Made by a program: the position numbers and the translations under genes. Shown in pieces: positions 62,838 through 64,000 of a DNA stretch of 64,000 nucleotides. Every line of letters starts with the position of its first letter. The stretch's first letter is position 1. The stretch is taken from assembly GCA_003024175.1 (NCBI GenBank), contig MDYQ01000081.1:140866-204865 (forward strand), given 5' to 3'. The notes under the pieces were generated by a model. The model was not told the DNA's origin, did no database searches, and saw only the letters and a list, made by a program, of their open reading frames with translations. The stretch is from Planoprotostelium fungivorum (taxonomy: Eukaryota; Evosea; Variosea; Cavosteliida; Cavosteliaceae).

Positions 62838-63094
62838 AGAGATGCAGATGATGGAGAAGTCTCGATCGATCAGAACAGTCGGACGAGAACGAAGCTTCTA
62901 AAGATGTTTACCATGGTAATTGGTTTGCGTGGTCTGTGATGCGATGTTTCGTGTCGTTGTGATTATGATCAACTTAGTTACACATCAGATGAACGGGAAA
63001 CTTTTCACTCACCTTAAAACCCAATCCCTCATCACATCTTCTATTTTATTTTCTCCTCGAGGGAATTCCGTTACTACAATTCACACAATTCATC
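62838..63094. other. Intergenic, between kinase and F-box paralogue B
   Basis: About 260 bp, no gene seen. The last 35 bp (from about 63060) are already similar, inverted, to the 5' flank of F-box gene A, so the repeat begins here. Confidence 0.45.
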
Positions 63095-63763
63095 ATGCAA
63101 CAACACCTGCCTGACGATCTGTGGGTCGAAGTTTTCTCCTTCTTACCTTTTGCCGACCTCTGTGCTCCTTGTTTCACTTCCACAACTCTCCGAGATGCTG
63201 TTTGCCATCTCATCCACTCTCGGCTGCCCTATTCCAACTACTGGTGGCGTCACAACAAACAGCTGCCAGTGCACAATATGGAGATCGCAGAGTGGTGGCT
63301 ATCCAACGTCAGAGAGCCAACGAAACTCGAAGTCTTGGCTGCAGCACGAACAGATCAGGTCGAGCTGGTCGATCTTTTCGGCTGGGATGACACACATCTC
63401 TCTGCTCGACATAGAAACCTCGTGAGACCCCAACTTGAATATCCAGCGTGGAACTGGGCGGATATATTGAGAGCAGCCGCGGCCCAAGGAAGCCAGAGGA
63501 TCATCACAGCGTGTTACAAGAGGGGCTATCTGAGTAGCCAGAGCCAATCTTCGTTCCAATTTTTGGCGGGAGAGAGGCCTCTCGATATAGTTCGATGGAT
63601 ATTTGATATGCCCGTGGAGGGTCTGCCCTTGCTTGAAATCCCCTTCGCGCCTGTGGTGAAGGATATGGTTTACTTTGACTTGGGGTCGTACGGGCAGAAG
63701 GATGCAATCATGATGCTCAAGCAACGAGGAATCATCGATCCCTGGTTAGGTAATTTGATGTGA
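63095..63763 (+). CDS. F-box protein, inverted paralogue B
   Basis: Single exon, 222 residues, with an N-terminal F-box (LPDDLWVEVFSFLPFADLCAPCF). Most of the first 120 residues are identical to the gene at 56930-57595. The middle has diverged (AAAAQGSQRIITACYKRGYL), and the end is again the same (DPWLGNLM). The 3' flank to about 63955 is also shared. Both copies are intact, so both are probably functional, with changes concentrated in the presumed substrate-binding half. Confidence 0.75.
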   Translation: MQQHLPDDLWVEVFSFLPFADLCAPCFTSTTLRDAVCHLIHSRLPYSNYWWRHNKQLPVHNMEIAEWWLSNVREPTKLEVLAAARTDQVELVDLFGWDDTHLSARHRNLVRPQLEYPAWNWADILRAAAAQGSQRIITACYKRGYLSSQSQSSFQFLAGERPLDIVRWIFDMPVEGLPLLEIPFAPVVKDMVYFDLGSYGQKDAIMMLKQRGIIDPWLGNLM

Positions 63764-64000
63764 GATGAACGTGGAGTGTAGTATCACTGAAAGCGATAGG
63801 TATCAGGGAGCAGGAGAGGCAGGAAGCATGGACATGATCAGATGGCTGGTGAGTGTACAACAGAGAAAGAGGTGATATAGGACAGGAGGACAACGAGATA
63901 CCGCACCTTCCTCAAGGTATGTCTTTGGATAAATTCGTGGGCTCTATGGATACATTTCGATGGGGCTTAGAGGTGTAATGGAGAGACTGATGTGAATGAT

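Overview
The window is a chimeric scaffold. Positions 1-13143 (plus 13144-13581) and about 52290-64000 look like the nuclear genome of an amoebozoan protist. They hold intron-rich genes with short GT-AG introns of about 40-170 nt on both strands, tRNA-Ser genes, a hisactophilin-like beta-trefoil protein, a P450, F-box proteins, an ankyrin-BTB protein and a TKL receptor kinase. Positions 13583 to about 52289 are mitochondrial DNA with every gene on the + strand. The link to Amoebozoa is an inference from hisactophilin, the TKL receptor kinase and the tRNA-editing signature described below. A protosteloid or variosean amoeba would fit, but I cannot fix the species.

The left nuclear part carries a lipoyltransferase-like gene (28-1021, 5' partial), a small acidic membrane protein (1240-1615), an RNF126/115-type RING E3 (1723-2990), a PSI/Cys-rich surface protein (3120-3866), two related secreted proteins (4453-5750 and 10846-12491), hisactophilin (6615-7067), an ankyrin-BTB-BACK protein (7267-9842), a probable HEAT-repeat gene (10110-10681) and three identical tRNA-Ser(AGA) genes. 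A diverged fragment of mitochondrial cox2 (about 12885-13143) is a real-looking NUMT next to the third tRNA.

The mitochondrial part encodes, in order: cox2, nad4L, nad5, a large unknown membrane ORF, nad4, nad2, trnS, rps2, trnL(UAA), atp9, cob, trnA, atp1, trnW, a small membrane ORF, rpl11, rps12, an Arg-rich ORF, rpl2, rps19, rps3, rpl16, rpl14, rpl5-like, rps14, rpl6, rps11, another unknown ORF, a candidate structured RNA, nine tRNAs and the SSU rRNA. It is G+C rich, tightly packed (genes overlap by ATGA or GTGA), and peppered with short palindromes of the CACCCGGGTG type. Nineteen single-N joins mark places where contigs were butted together without merging. At almost every join about 670-860 bp is present twice, so the 38.7 kb corresponds to roughly 25-26 kb of unique mtDNA. 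The copies differ by single-base homopolymer deletions and by changes to G next to G runs, which create false frameshifts.

The most striking signal is in the mitochondrial tRNAs. Seven of 13 have mismatched or wobble pairs, and these are confined to the first three positions of the acceptor stem. That is the hallmark of Acanthamoeba-type 5' tRNA editing. Some adjacent tRNA genes even overlap in exactly the part that editing would rebuild.

The right nuclear part carries a GPI-type GH17 beta-glucanase with a C-terminal X8-like domain, a cytochrome P450, and a single-pass receptor kinase with a Rax2-like beta-propeller ectodomain. The receptor kinase is flanked by an inverted pair of closely related F-box genes.
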